The notes under the pieces were generated by a model. That model had not been told where the DNA came from and made no database searches. It saw only the letters and a list, made by a program, of their open reading frames with translations. The position numbers were made by a program, and so were the translations under genes. A stretch of 64,000 bases of DNA from Cricetomys ansorgei. Lineage: Eukaryota > Chordata > Mammalia > Rodentia > Nesomyidae. The stretch covers positions 1,296,501 to 1,360,500 of the forward strand of contig JAMJFZ010001815.1 in assembly GCA_026225945.1 (NCBI GenBank), written 5' to 3'. Below are positions 1 to 12,464 of this stretch, in pieces. Position 1 is the first letter of the stretch, and each line of letters opens with the position of its first letter.

Positions 1-700
1 TATTTTCTAAGATTCAGCTAAGCTATCTGGATTTACGTTACCAGACCTAAAGGCTCTGCCTCATTCCTTGACTGTTCCTCTACCTTTCACATTTTTATCA
101 ACTCTGTGACTTCTTTGATCATTTACCAGTAACCAAGTTTGCTGCATGTGCTTGAGCTTTTATTCTCTGCCTGGGGTCCTCGCAGTTCTCAGATCTGATC
201 CCTCCCATCTATCTATCTACGTACTTGAGTCTGAAAATCTTACCTCAGTCCTGGACAACTGTGCTTTCCCCTGGCTCACACAAGAGGGTCATCTGTCTGA
301 AGAACGGTTATCAACTTGGTTGCCCTTTAGAGCCAATTGGGGAGTTTTGAAAATATCAGATTTCTCACGTGGCGTCCCAGAACAATTACCGAGAATCTCT
401 GGAGTCCACAACGAGGAATTTAAAAAATCTCAGGCAGTGATTCTGATGTATACTTAAGCTTAAAAACCCCTGGGTTGGATCGCTGCTGTTCAAATTCCAG
501 TGAGAACAATCAGAGGAGATTAGATTGCTCTCATTTCAGTAAGCTCTCTCTCTGTCTCCTGTGTGGATAGGTGCTTAAGTGTGTTTGTGCATGTGGAGGC
601 TGCCACCTCGGGTGTCTTTCCTCAGGAGCTTTCTACACTGATTTTTGAAACATAGTCCCTTACTGGTCTGGAGCTTGTCCATAATTAGGTGAGCTTCAAG
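1..700. other. Intergenic, nothing recognised
   Basis: No exon, RNA gene or recognised repeat is seen. A 103-codon open frame at 146-457 (+) resembles nothing known and lacks any supporting context. Confidence 0.4.
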
Positions 701-842
701 AATCTAGTTATCTCCACCCCTCCAATGCCGGGGTTATGAGTGTGCACCACTGCATCTAGCTTGTTTATGTGGGTGCTGGGAATCCAATTCAGGTCTTCAC
801 ACTAGTAAGGCAAGAACTTTGCCATCTGAGTCATGCCCCATT
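701..842 (-). repeat. B4 SINE, truncated
   Basis: Reads as the reverse complement of the end of a B4 element: a B1-like piece ('gagtgtgcaccactgc'), then a tRNA-derived tail ('gtgggtgctgggaatcca' through 'gccatctgagtcatgccc'). Diverged and 5'-truncated. Confidence 0.6.
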
Positions 843-2521
843 CCCAAGATGCTTCATTCATAACAATGTCTCAGGCTTTGTAGCACTGCTGGTCCAAAGC
901 CACATTTAGAAGAGCAAAGACTTCTCAAACAATCATGCAACATCTGACCTATCCTTTGTTTTACCGTTACATTTCTTTGCCTTGGAGAATGTTTTCCCTG
1001 ACATGTGGAAGTGGTTGACCACCATGGCCAGTGACACCCTATCCCGGCCTATTCAATCTTCATTTGATCTCTAGCAGGAACATTAACTCAAAAGATAAGC
1101 TTATTCTATCATGGTAAAGCCCACAGGAACATATTGTTTTGGTTCTTCTGTTACTCTCGTTACTGTTGCCACTGGCTTCATCTCAATGCCCTACCCTTCT
1201 GCCCCAAAGTACCCTAGCCATGGACGTCACTATAGAATTTTCATGTGTGTGTTAAACTACTTTGCTTCTTTTTCTGGTTCTGGACAACAATGAATGATTC
1301 CCTTAGGCTCTGCTGTAGCCAAAGATCATAATTGAGTTCTTCCAGAGTATCTGATTCAGCCTAGCTAACAAGATATAGTCCTCTCATCCTTGGGCTTTGG
1401 AACTCTTCTTGAAAGATCTTCTGTTCTGCTTTGAAGTCTTCTTTTTGTATATGAAGCTACCAAGGGATAACATTTTTTAAAATGGTAATTGAAAATAAGC
1501 TTCAATTCCAGCTGTTCATAGCCAAAGTCAGGGTGTAGACACAAGCAAGAGGCTGCTCTTTCATGTCCTCCACTCCATGGTTGGTAGTGTGCTCTGGAGC
1601 TTTGGTAAAGTGACACCAGGGGTACTGCTACTGACTTTCAGCTTGGAAGTCCCTTACTATCCTGTGAATCTGGGTTCTAGACAAAGCATTTGGAGGCATA
1701 TAGATTTTTAATTCTCTGTAGTTTCTAGCCAGCTAGACATGGATAGACTAACTGCCTCACCCAATGTGAGTCCCTCCCTGATGAAGCGAATTCAAAGTTT
1801 CTGCCTTTTGGCCTTCCTGTGACTCCCATACCCTCTTGGACTCTCCTGAGGAAAGCACCGAGTCCTCTACTCTCAGACCTAACTGTCTCCATTCCTCTCT
1901 TCCAAGCAGAAACAAAGGCTTTAAACATGCCCTTTTCAAAATTTAAAAGTTATAGTTTTTTACTCCTGGTGTGGTTTATTTCTCATGGGGGGACTTTTAA
2001 ATTTATCCTGGTCTAGACCATTGACGTGTGTTGAACTTTGATCTTTACATGAAAAAGATGCAAGTCAAATCGCTTTACCAAATGTTAACTTTCCTTGCCA
2101 TCTGTCTGGGAATTTTTGTTGTACTTGGAGATCACAAACATTGTACCAAATTACATGAACCAAATAACATCTCCAAAATGTGATTAACTACTACATTATG
2201 TTTGAAGATGTAAATGATATTTTTTTCATGAACGCAAGAGGCTTATATTTATAAGCGTGTTCCCAGAGGAAGTCATTTCTTCATTCCTACTGCCAGCATT
2301 TATGAATCATAATTTTGCTTTCTATTTTATGCATTGATGTTTATGATCTGCAAACTAGAAAACAAAGCAACAGTGGTAACAACAAACCTATTTCTTCTTG
2401 TTCTCTCTGTTATACGTAGGCTAAGCAAATACCAAGGGTAATCAATTTGCAAACTGCACACTGAAAGCAACCTGAAGTAAACTTGCTTAATCCTAGATCC
2501 TGAGGCCTATGTGAAGGTTGC
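843..2521. other. Intergenic, nothing recognised
   Basis: Unique-looking AT-moderate sequence. Small open frames on both strands between 1111 and 2016 overlap each other and show no family similarity. Confidence 0.4.
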
Positions 2522-2572
2522 CGTTTGTGTGTGTGTATGTGTGTGTGTGCATGTCTGTTTGTGTGTGCGCCT
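2522..2572. repeat. Imperfect (TG)n tract
   Basis: TG dinucleotides with TATG, CATG and TTTG interruptions over about 50 bp. Confidence 0.8.
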
Positions 2573-3061
2573 ATGCACACTTATGAGAATGTGTACACTA
2601 CATCCTGCAGAAGAAATTTCAGTTAGAAGAGAACCATGATTCACTGCCCTGGAGGAATGCATCCCAATAAAAAGGGCTGCTTTCTTCCCACGAGCAATGT
2701 GTCTTCTGCATCTTAGGCTTTCTTAATAGAAGAAGCTTCAGGCATAAGTAGCAGAGCTGCACTCATTACTTCTCCCTCCCCTGACCTTGCCTCTTCAATA
2801 GCTTTCATCAAAAGAATTTGGCCTGTTGTGGGAACTTACACAGGCAAAGGTCTGTGTTCATAAGGGCTCTTCCAATAAATGTCTCTGTAGTTTCTTTGTC
2901 TGGGTCTAGGTGGGTACTTAGACTCTGTGGGTGATATAGGTATATGCTAATATCCCCTGGGTGATATTCTTTCTGCCTGTATTATGTCATGCTAAGACTG
3001 GTACAGCTGAGCAGCCCTTGTTTAACTACCTGCTTAGTTGTGTTGAACAATATTTATTTAT

Positions 3062-3085
3062 TTACGTATGTATGTATGTATGTAG
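3062..3085. repeat. (GTAT)n microsatellite
   Basis: About five tandem GTAT units directly after an ATTT-rich run. Confidence 0.8.
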
Positions 3086-3177
3086 CTTATGTACCATGCT
3101 GGACTATGAACATGTCCTTTGAAGTAGAGTCAGAAGGGTTGGGAGTTTAGTTTAGTTTAGCTTAGACTGCTTGTCTA

Positions 3178-3495
3178 GTGCTATGGTTTGAATACTAAAT
3201 GCTTGGACCCCAATTAGTGGGGATAATGTGGAAAGTTTTTAGAAACTTTAGAGGAACCTACCTGAAGCTAGTAGGTCACTGGAAGAAGGGTCTTTGAGGT
3301 ATTTGGATTCTGTCCCCTTTCTGTATCTCTCTCGGCTTCCTGATCTGCAATGAGGTGAAGACTCCTCCTTGATTATAAGCTCCTGACCAAGCACATGGAT
3401 CCTCCAAATTGTGAACATAAATAACTCATTTCTCCCTTAAGTTATTGATGTCATGTGTTATGGTCATAGCTGTGAAAAGCTGACTAACATACTGG
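3178..3495 (+). mobile_element. MaLR-type LTR, old copy
   Basis: Starts 'gtgctatggtttgaatact' and ends 'gaaaagctgactaacatac', the ends typical of mammalian apparent LTR retrotransposons. Between them is the usual TGAACATAAATAACTC polyadenylation-like region. Highly diverged, no clear target duplication. Confidence 0.5.
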
Positions 3496-4289
3496 GTATG
3501 TATGCAGAAAGTCCTGAGTTAATTTTATTTCTCACAGTCAAAAAGATTTTTACAAACAAAAACAAACAAACAAACAAAACATAGCGTTAGAGATGTAAGC
3601 TGTTGATCCAATGTACAAGTCACACACCTGTTAGTAATGGCCTTTTGATCATATTCCAGAATACCTGGATATATTAGTAATGCTAAACACATAAATACAT
3701 TTTATTTATAAATGCCTGCGTGTGTTACCGTCTCAAACTTGTCCTAGACAAATGTGTAAAAGAAGAGAACAGGACAAGGTAAAAATATATGATAAACAAA
3801 GTTAGCTAATGAAAGGAAAAAGAAGAAAAAGAATAAGGAGAGAAGGGTATTATAAATAGGAAGAAGAAAGAGCAAAAGAGCAAAAAGTTGAAAAGAAAAA
3901 AGAAGGTAAATGGAAAAAAAAACCTTATTAATTATCTTCTTTAAAAAATAAAGTAGAAATATTCCTGAAAGTATAGCAAAAATCATGAAGGGGTGGAGGG
4001 GCTAGGAAATGATGTGTGGTCGAGCTTCTTTCTAAGTCCTTGAGGAATGGTGTTTGCAAGTTTGGAGGGGACAGAGGAACACTCGAATTCCTGCCTTTTC
4101 TGTGATTTTTTACTGTTGCGGAGTCATCAGTGGAAAAGTGTCAGGTATCTTCAGATCTGTCTTCACTCTCGTAGTTTCTCTTCTTTATCTCCCAGGAGCC
4201 TCCGCTGATCACTTAACTCTCCAGCCTATGCGTTTATTTGCCTTCCTGGACTTCGCGGTTCATACACCCTGTGGTGGCTAATGTTCTGA
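3496..4289. other. Intergenic, nothing recognised (purine-rich 3800-3930)
   Basis: A/G-rich low-complexity sequence around 3800-3930 produces a hydrophobic open frame on the minus strand by composition alone. No gene evidence. Confidence 0.4.
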
Positions 4290-4304
4290 CCAGCAGGGGG
4301 CTGG
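4290..4304 (+). promoter_or_regulatory. Candidate CTCF site
   Basis: CCAGCAGGGGGCTGG matches the CTCF core consensus well. It lies in unique sequence about 20 kb downstream of the Slc5a7 stop. Function is inferred from the motif only. Confidence 0.35.
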
Positions 4305-4418
4305 AGCTGTCTCCCAAGTGCATCTGGGAGTGGGTGATGCAAAAGCACAGCACTATGACTGGTACGGCCCGACCTTTCTCCACAGTTTTCAAATTCACTA
4401 GTCATCAATCATCCTGTT

Positions 4419-4458
4419 GGAGGGTCGCGGCTGTGGATGGAGGGTCACGGCTGTGGAT
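4419..4458. repeat. 20-bp tandem duplication, two copies
   Basis: Two adjacent 20-bp units beginning GGAGGGTC and ending GCTGTGGAT, differing at one G/A position. Confidence 0.85.
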
Positions 4459-5339
4459 GCCAGACAGTCCACCATATCTCTGGAGTTCTCAGTCTTCACA
4501 GCAGATGGTTGGCTCCAGAAGTTGATCCCTTTGACCTCAGGCTCAAGCTATTAAAATCCAAGTTACTTTTGGTTGATGAGACTGTTCCTAGCTGCTGCTG
4601 GTGTATACTTAGTAGGTTTTCTGAGACATGTCAAGCATCAACAAAGTGCACACAATATTGACAACATGGGAAACGGGGCACAGAGGAAGTGAATCGCGAG
4701 TATTTTCTCCTTTGGACTAATATTCCAATTTTCAGTAAGGTTCCAGTGAGGAAGAAAATAGTCAGCACCTCTCCTTAGATCTACAGTCATTAAGATGGGT
4801 AATTGATTGATTATTCTTAAGTGACTAGAGACTTCCATAAGTTACAGTTCTGTAACACTGAGAATTGCAAAGAAGCGTGGCAAGACATTTATACACTTGT
4901 ATTAATATATTCTTACATTTACTTTAATGTAAATTATATTTTATGTTTTCTGGTTATGATTATACCACTAAGAGCCACTTTTATAGAAATTTTGCTTTCC
5001 AAGAGATTGGTTTTATAATATGACAGAAAACTAATAGAGGGCTGAAAATTAAATGTAGTTACAACCAAAGAACTGGTAAGCTTAGAAAAAAACTTCCATC
5101 TTTTATTTATCAAAGCATACTTGGCCATGTAACCTTGGCCCCTTTGTAAATGGAACGTATAGTAGTATTCTACAATCTTTTGCCCTAAATTTAGGGAAAG
5201 AGAAAGGAAGGGTAGAAAGAAATTTTCACCGTGGCCTTGATAGAGAAAGAGAGAAAGGTAGAAATTTTCACAGCCTTCTATTACTTGGAATACTAGCTCA
5301 CTAGCTGCAAACCCAAACTCTCCAACTAATGCTCTTCTA
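4459..5339. other. Intergenic, nothing recognised
   Basis: AT-rich sequence. An open frame on the minus strand (4934-5344) has no recognisable similarity and runs into an LTR-like stretch. Confidence 0.35.
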
Positions 5340-5600
5340 TGCAAAAATTAGCACACTAGGCAGACAAACCAATCAAAGAGCCGTCAATAAACACCCACCC
5401 CTGCTCTTGGGTCTTCAAACCTTTTATACTCTAAGCAAAAGTTCCCATAAACCCAAGTTACACACACTCCCAAGAACAAGCTACACACGCCAAAACAACT
5501 GCACCTAACCGAATTCTAGCCACCAGCATCCCGCATTCCAAATCAAACTCACAATCATCTACCACACCTGAGGTGGGGACATAGACTAGTCCAGACGCCA
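5340..5600 (-). mobile_element. Possible LTR-like fragment
   Basis: Strongly strand-asymmetric, C/A-rich on plus and G/T-rich on minus. It has TATAAAAG on the minus strand at 5428-5421 and short direct motifs. This looks like an LTR in minus orientation, but I recognise no family and see no target duplication. Confidence 0.25.
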
Positions 5601-6221
5601 TTTTGCATTTTTAAAGAAACCGAAATAACAAAATAACAACCAAAATCACAGAGTCTTCTTCCAAGTGTCCTGCTGCAGAAACAGAAGTGTCCTGGGAAGG
5701 AATAACATCTGTATTAAGAGGTGTTTGTAAGACTGCTGTTATCTGTTTCAGGGTTTTATTTCAGAGGACTAAATGTGAAGGGCTGGACTGTAGAAAGCTA
5801 TAGTTACTGAAGATTTAAATAGTTAACTCCCCATCCTACACCACTTTCAAATAATGAGTTGCAGACTCATTTAGCTTTGGCTGGATATTAACTAGTACCT
5901 AGTAAGCTTGCTCAGAGAGTTTCATAAGCTGTTTAGGAATGGAAGCAGCAATATGAGTCTGGATTAAGAGAAAGGGCCAGCTATTTGCATAAGATTAAAA
6001 AATTGTTTCCATTTTCAATAACTTGAACATGTGTATTTTAACATAGCTCTTAACCAAATTAAATTATACATAGGCTATAAAACTTCAATTGAGAAATTCC
6101 AACACAAATTGCTTCAAAACTTCTTGCTTACTTATATGCCAGACAAGTAGGAACTTATGACCTCTTGTGAAAGATTGAAATAAAAATACATAAAAATAAG
6201 GTGTCCTAAAACTGTTGTGTT
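5601..6221. other. Intergenic, nothing recognised
   Basis: AT-rich, no exon or repeat recognised. Confidence 0.4.
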
Positions 6222-6320
6222 GTATAGATTACTATATACACATACATATGCATATATATATACATATGTATATTGTATATGTATAGATATATGTATATAG
6301 TATATACATATATTTTATGT
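6222..6320. repeat. AT-rich (TATG/TACA)n low-complexity tract
   Basis: Alternating purine-pyrimidine TATACA/TATGTA repeats with several short palindromes such as ACATATGT. Confidence 0.8.
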
Positions 6321-6449
6321 TTTGAATTGAATCTTATCTTCATGAAACCCTCAATATGTATAGGCAAATATTCCAAAATCTTAGAAAAATCTGATATGTA
6401 AAACATTTCTGCCCCAAGCATTCTCCTAAGAGAGACTCAAATATGTATA

Positions 6450-6456
6450 TATTTGA

Positions 6457-6500
<44 letters not shown>
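6450..6500. repeat. (TA)n microsatellite
   Basis: Uninterrupted TA run of more than 20 units just after a GTATATATTTGAG motif. Confidence 0.9.
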
Positions 6501-6569
6501 TGTTCAAATTCTAGCTTTATTTCTCCCTATTTTCTATTTTACTTTCTTTCTTTTCTTTTTTCTTTTCTT

Positions 6570-6700
6570 TTTTTTGAGACAGTGTCTCTATGTAGCTCTA
6601 GTTATTTTGGAACTGGTTATATAGATCAGACTAGACTCAAATGTGTAGAGGTCTACCTGCCTTTGTCTTCTCAGCTGTGGGATTAAAGCCATGAGCTACT
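6570..6700 (-). repeat. B1 SINE, diverged
   Basis: T-rich tail followed by 'gagacagtgtctctatgtag' and ending 'gtgggattaaagccatgagc', the reverse complement of a B1 body. It is diverged. Confidence 0.8.
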
Positions 6701-7189
6701 GTCTTCTTTCTCCATAGTTTCTAATTTCATCTGTTTACTTTTAGTGGTGAATTTAAAGGGCTTTGTGCTAAATATGGTTGGATCCCTGGGAAGAACTTTC
6801 TTCCTGGAGCATGTATGGGAGAAACCAGAAGGCAAAAGCCTTTCCCAGCACTATCACCAAGCCACCGTGGCCCTTACAAGCACTCAGAATCCCAGGTGTA
6901 GTGGGTGACTTGCCAGTCATATCTGTCTCCTCATTTCAGTGAGAGGCACTGTCCTGGGTAAATAAATATAGAAAATAGGCATATCAATAAAAAATTTACT
7001 GATAATAAATCATACAAAATAATTTACTTATTAATAGTTCTTTGGTATACGTATAATTTGACCATTTCTTAAAGATAAAATTTAAATTTGTATACTAATG
7101 ATATGCGTGTGTTTGTTTCTTTTTACATACTAAACAAAATCTTGGCTCAATATTTGATACTGCAGGATGAGAGCATCTTTGACATTTTT
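6701..7189. other. Intergenic, nothing recognised
   Basis: AT-rich spacer between the B1 copy and the L1 remnant. No feature seen. Confidence 0.4.
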
Positions 7190-8063
7190 TAGAGTTGAAC
7201 ATTTTCTTCATAATCATCAATGTTGGAAATGCTGCTTAACGTGACTACGTGGTACAAAATACCCATAGTATGTTAAACAACTTTAGAAAGTATTGAAATC
7301 ACTGCCTGCATCCTATCTGACAATAATGCAGTAAAATTTAAAATTGATAGCAGTCATATGCAGTTACATATCTAGTAACTACACAAACCCACGGAGATCA
7401 ACTTATTACTTAATGACAAATGTGTCAAAAAGGAAATTAAACATTTTCTTGGAACTAAATGAAAATGAAAACACAGCACAGCAAAACCTCTGTGAAATGT
7501 TGAAAGCAGTCCTATGAGGGAAATTTAAGTGCCTACATTAAAAATCAGAAGGAGCACATTAAATGACAGATTGATGCAACTCAAAAATCTGGAAAAGCAA
7601 GACAGACTAAATCAAAACCCAGTTGACAGTAGGAAATAGTAGATTTCAGAACAGAGGTTTATGAAATGGAAACAAAGAAAAAGCACACAGAAGCAATGAA
7701 TCTAAGAGTTGGTTCTTTGAAAAGTTATGAGAGAGACAGATCATTGACTTAACTAACCAAAAGAAAGAAAAGAGAAGACCCGAATTAACAGACTCAGAAA
7801 TGAATAACAATGAAAGCAATTAGAATATTATAAGGAAATACTATAAAAACCTGTACTCCATTAAATTGGAAGACCTACGAGAAATTGATGAACTTATCAA
7901 TTCAGCCACACAACAAAAATGAAAGAAGTCATAACAGACTGAACAGACTCATAACAGATAATAAGACTGAGGTTTTCTAACTAAAACCAGTTCAGCATTG
8001 GATGGATTCATAGTGGAATCATACAGACCTTCAAAGATCTACAGTTAGTCCTCCTTTACTTGA

Positions 8064-8130
8064 AAGAAAGAAAGAAAGGAAGGAAGAAAGCAAGAAAGGA
8101 AGGAAGGAAGAAAGAAAACAAGAAAGAAAT
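8064..8130. repeat. (GAAA/GGAA)n microsatellite inside L1
   Basis: Purine-only run of GAAA and GGAA units with a few AAGC/AACA interruptions. Confidence 0.9.
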
Positions 8131-8238
8131 AGAAGTAGTACTGTCAAACTCCTTCTCTGAAACCAGCATTACTCTACTACCAAAAGCAAATAAAGATTCA
8201 ACAACAATTAAATAAAAAAAATGAAAAAAGAAGGAAGT

Positions 8239-8262
8239 CAAGCAAGCAAGCAAGCAAGCAAG
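8239..8262. repeat. (AAGC)n microsatellite inside L1
   Basis: About six CAAG/AAGC units embedded in ORF2-derived sequence. Confidence 0.9.
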
Positions 8263-8576
8263 AAACTCTAGGCCGATATCCCTTATGATCATATATTCAG
8301 CATTACTCAATAAAATGTATACAAACCAAATGCAGACAGAAAATATACATAAAAAATATCATCAACTATGACTAAGTTTGCTTTATACAGGGATACAGGG
8401 ATGGTTCTGCATATGCAAGACAATAAATGCAATGAATTGCATAAATTGGACATGAAGACAAAACCACGTGATCATCTCAATAGGTGCGGAAAAACACTGA
8501 CAAAACTAGACATGCCTCCATGACAAAAGTCCCAGAGAATATAGGGTCAGAGAGAATACACCTCAGCACACAGAAA

Positions 8577-8578
<2 letters not shown>

Positions 8579-8632
<54 letters not shown>
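8579..8632. repeat. (TA)n microsatellite inside L1
   Basis: Perfect TA run of about 26 units, splitting the L1 ORF2 region. Expected to be highly polymorphic. Confidence 0.95.
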
Positions 8633-8636
<4 letters not shown>

Positions 8637-10560
8637 CCCACAGCTGATATTCTAAGTAGAAAAACAGTTTGAAGCAATCCCACTGAAGTCAGGGATGAGA
8701 CAGGGCTGTCCACCTTCCTACTCCTTTTGAATATTGTGCTAGAAGCACTAGCTAGAGCAACACGGTAAGAGAAGGAAATTAAACGGATACCAAGAGGAAA
8801 TGAAGTCAAATCACCTAAGGATGGCATGATACTATACACAAGAGATCACAAATACTTTACCAGAGAATTAGAAATGTACGAAATCAACATACAAAGCTCA
8901 ATAGTCTGTCTGTACACCACCAACAAACCTACAGATGAAGAGATCATAGATACACTGCCATTTGCGATAGCCTCAAAGAAAATAAAATATTTAATATTTA
9001 AATAAAATATTTAGGATATACATCTCATCTAGGACACGAAAAACCTGTATGATGAAAACATTAGCCATCTAAAGAGAGATGAAGATACTAGAAAATGGAA
9101 AAACATCCCATACTTATGGATTGGTAGAGTTAATTTTATAAAGGTAATGTTTTACCAGAAGCCGTTTACAGTTTAAATGCAATTCTAATCAAAACCCCCA
9201 TCTCATTCTTCACATATATAGAAAGATATATTCTAAAATTCATATGGAACCACAAAAGTCTCCAGAGAGCCAAAACATTTCTGAGCGAAAAGAAACATGC
9301 TGGAGGGGCTACCATTCATATTCCAAGGCATATTACAGAGCCAAAGTAATAAAAACAACACCAATATGATTCTCCCACAAAGCAGACATGCAGACCAATA
9401 GGACAAAATCAAAGACCCAGACATGAGTACGCATAACTTCAATCACTTAGTATTTGACAAAAAGAACACCAAAAATATACACTATAGAAAAGAACGCATC
9501 TTTAACAAATGGTGCTGGGAAACTGATGTCCAATGTGGAAAAATGAAATTAGACTCATGGCTATCACCTGGCATAAAAACTAACAGATCGAAGACCCAAA
9601 TGTGAAGCCTGAAGCTCTGAATCTGCTGTAAGAAAATGTAGGCAGTACCTTACAGGACACATGGGTAGGAAAGGACTTCCTGAATGGGACTCCTTTTGCC
9701 CAGCAATTAAAGCCGGCAATTGACAACTGAGATTCAAAAAACCAAAAGCTTCCGCTCAGCTAGTTAAATAATCGGTGTGGGTAAGAGGGCTCCCATGGGA
9801 ATCTCTCCCATGGGAGTGCGTCTCGGCCAGCTAACTGTCTTAGAGAGGAGTGACAACCACAGCATATGAAATTTCTAAAAGCAGAATGGGAATACAAATG
9901 ACTCATTCAAATATGGCCTCGGGATAAGAGGAGATTCTCAAAAGAAGACAAAAAATGGCTAAGAAATATCTCAAAATAGAGTTTATCATCCCAAGTAACT
10001 AGGGAAATGCAAACAAACAAGCAAAAAACTTGGAGATTTCATCCTACCCTAGTCAGAATAAAAGTTCAACCAAACAACTGACATTAAGTGTTGGAGAGGG
10101 TGTGGGGAAAGGAGAACCCTTATTAACTGTTGATGAATTGCAAACTGGTCCAAACATTCAGGAAACCAGTGTGGAGAATCCTCAAAAGCTAAAAAATAAA
10201 TTCACCACATGACCCAGCTCGACCACTCATTGGCATATACCCAAAGGACTTGACAACCTCCTCCACAGATACTTGCTCAGCTGTGTCCATTCCTGCCTTA
10301 CTCACAATAGCTAGCACATGGAAACAATTGAAGATGAGATACATACACACCATGGAATGTTATTCGACTGTAATAAAAAATGAAATCACCAAGTTTTGCA
10401 GGTAAATGAATTGAACTAGAAAAGATCACATTGAGATAACCCAGACTCAGAATGACAAACGTTTATGACCACTTTTCAAAGTGTAAAAACTGTAAACATA
10501 TTAAGGACTTCACGGGATACTCTTAGGAATTACAATTCAGAAAACACAGCTTCAGAGAGT

Positions 10561-12018
10561 TTTAAATGTGGAGTTCTAAAATAGGCAGAGAATGCAGGAA
10601 TGTACATGATGGTCATTGGTGTTGATGTGTTATAAAGTTGCAAACGTTTCTTTGTGAGGATATTTTGTTGGAGTTGGGAATTGAACCTTACAACTGATAA
10701 GATAAAGGAACATATATATCCTTAGTGCAAAGGGTGTAAGGCTATAGTCTGATAACCTGCTGAGCTGCATGAGGAGTCTCTCAGTATGCTGTCTGTCCTC
10801 AAGGTCTACAGTCAAGGACAGGGATGAACAGACTCTACCTGCTTGGGCAGTGCTAGGACCTGCAGGAATTCAATCTTCCAACTGCTACCCACTTAATTTT
10901 GGAAAGCTCCTTCTTTGTCTTGATTTACATTGTGATTTTCCCTCTCATCTCTTATTGCATGACAAGTAGGAAATTGTATCCTCTGGAGAGTGTTTGCTGT
11001 GCCTGACTGAAAGCCATGCCCTGCTTCCCTCTTCTCCATACTCTATCCTTGCCCAGCATGGGGACCTGCAGAGTAGTTCAACAGACTTTGGCTATTCTAG
11101 GAGTAAACACATCACTCAGGATTAACCCAGAGCTGCTCTCTGTCACTCAGATGGCTTCAGGCAAAGACAATGTATCTACATGAAATGAGTTTTATCAGCA
11201 ACTATTTCTCTGAAGAAAAATCTTCCCTGATTCTTGAAGCAGGTCTGCTGGTGGAGAAACTATAATCTAATTGATAAATTCAGCAAAGGTGAGTAATTGT
11301 GTTAACAAAAATATTTAAGACAAGGAATCCTGATGCTTGGATTAGTGAAGCCTGGAGAGCAAACTGAACCCCTGTATTTAAAAACTTCCTAAGAAATTTT
11401 AATATGCATGTCAGGGTAGAGTCACTATAAGGGACCTTCCAGATTGAGTTCATAGAATAATCTCCTGTGAAATTATCGTTCTAGACATCAGACATATATG
11501 TGTGTATAAGCACATGTAAAACATATAAGCATAATTGTTTATCTGTATTTTTACACACGTTTCCACATATGTAAAAATATCTAAATGTAATATGCTGTAG
11601 TATACATTCTTGATTTTTACTATATGTCAGAGATTTGAATATTATAATTATTAGAATTAGTAAATAACCTTAAAAATAGGATTGAGTAGCATGCTCCAAG
11701 TTTTCCTAATAACCCAGAATCTTCAAAGACAATTGCTCAACATATCTATATTTTTAGGTTCCGGGAGCAAGGCTGGAACAGTTTAATAAAATAAATATGC
11801 AATAATGTCTATAAATTAGATCCATGAAGGAAAAGAAAAACCTGAGTATAGCATGTAAAGTTGTCTGATATAGTCCTCAGTTTACCTAGGCAGCTGTTTG
11901 CAGTGTTTGAGCAGGTAGTGCTGGGTTGCCGTGCTTTGGGTGGCAGTGCTGTGATAGCCTAAGTTATAACCCCCTTAACAGATGGGAATGCATCAGCTAG
12001 CTCCTGATCTTCCGTGTG
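10561..12018. other. Intergenic, nothing recognised
   Basis: Unique-looking sequence without exon-like open frames or recognised repeats. Confidence 0.4.
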
Positions 12019-12266
12019 CTCCACCTCAGCACTTCTCACTCCGTGGATCATGATCCCTTTGGGAGTCCAATGCCCCTTCCTTCCACAGAGGTCACCTACG
12101 GCCATCTGCATATCAGATACTTACGTTACAATTCATAGCAGTAGCAAAACTACAGTTATGAAGTAGTAATGAAAATAATTTTTTTTTTGACTGGTGGTCA
12201 CTACAACATGAGGAACTGTGTTAAAGGGTGGCAGCCTTAGGAAGGTTGAGAACCACCGCTCTATCT
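12019..12266 (+). mobile_element. hAT-Charlie-type non-autonomous DNA transposon (URR1-like) with 8-bp target duplication
   Basis: The 232-bp element (12027-12258) starts CAGCACTTCTCA and ends TTGAGAACCACCG, imperfect terminal inverted repeats of the hAT-Charlie type. It is flanked by 8-bp duplications CTCCACCT and CTCTATCT (two C-to-T differences). The interior has the familiar rodent 'tagcagtagcaaaactac' and 'tgaggaactgtgttaaag' blocks. The name URR1 is from memory. Confidence 0.7.
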
Positions 12267-12464
12267 GAAGATTACAGCAGCGCAGTTTAAAACCTATTTT
12301 TCTTGAACAGAAAATAAAAATAAGGAATCAACGACAGAGCTTCAGCCTATGTGGCTCTTTATACTTTATGGAACCCTTTATTTGAAATATTTTATACTTA
12401 CAGTGTCTCATTTTATCTCTAGTGAAAACAAATAGCTGAGTGTTGCTCTGTAAATAGTGTATTC

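Larger units (their letters stand above)
7190..10560 (+). mobile_element. Degenerate L1 retrotransposon, ORF2 region to 3' end
   Basis: A plus-strand L1 remnant containing much of ORF2. Recognisable stretches include the reverse-transcriptase block encoding GMRQGCPPS near 8694, ORF2 sequence at 8260-8520, and the C-terminal region from 9900 to the 'gagataacccagactcag' end near 10450. Stops and frameshifts interrupt it throughout, so it is not competent. It is interrupted by (GAAA)n, (AAGC)n and (TA)n expansions and a small unexplained stretch at about 9730-9860. The 5' end and ORF1 are missing. Confidence 0.85.

Noticed and set aside
8056..8310. 84-codon Phe/Ser/Leu-rich minus-strand frame
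   Set aside because: Antisense translation of GAAA/AAGC repeats in the L1 remnant.
7190..10560. A functional L1 with intact ORF2
   Set aside because: Stops, frameshifts and three microsatellite expansions interrupt it, and the 5' half is missing.
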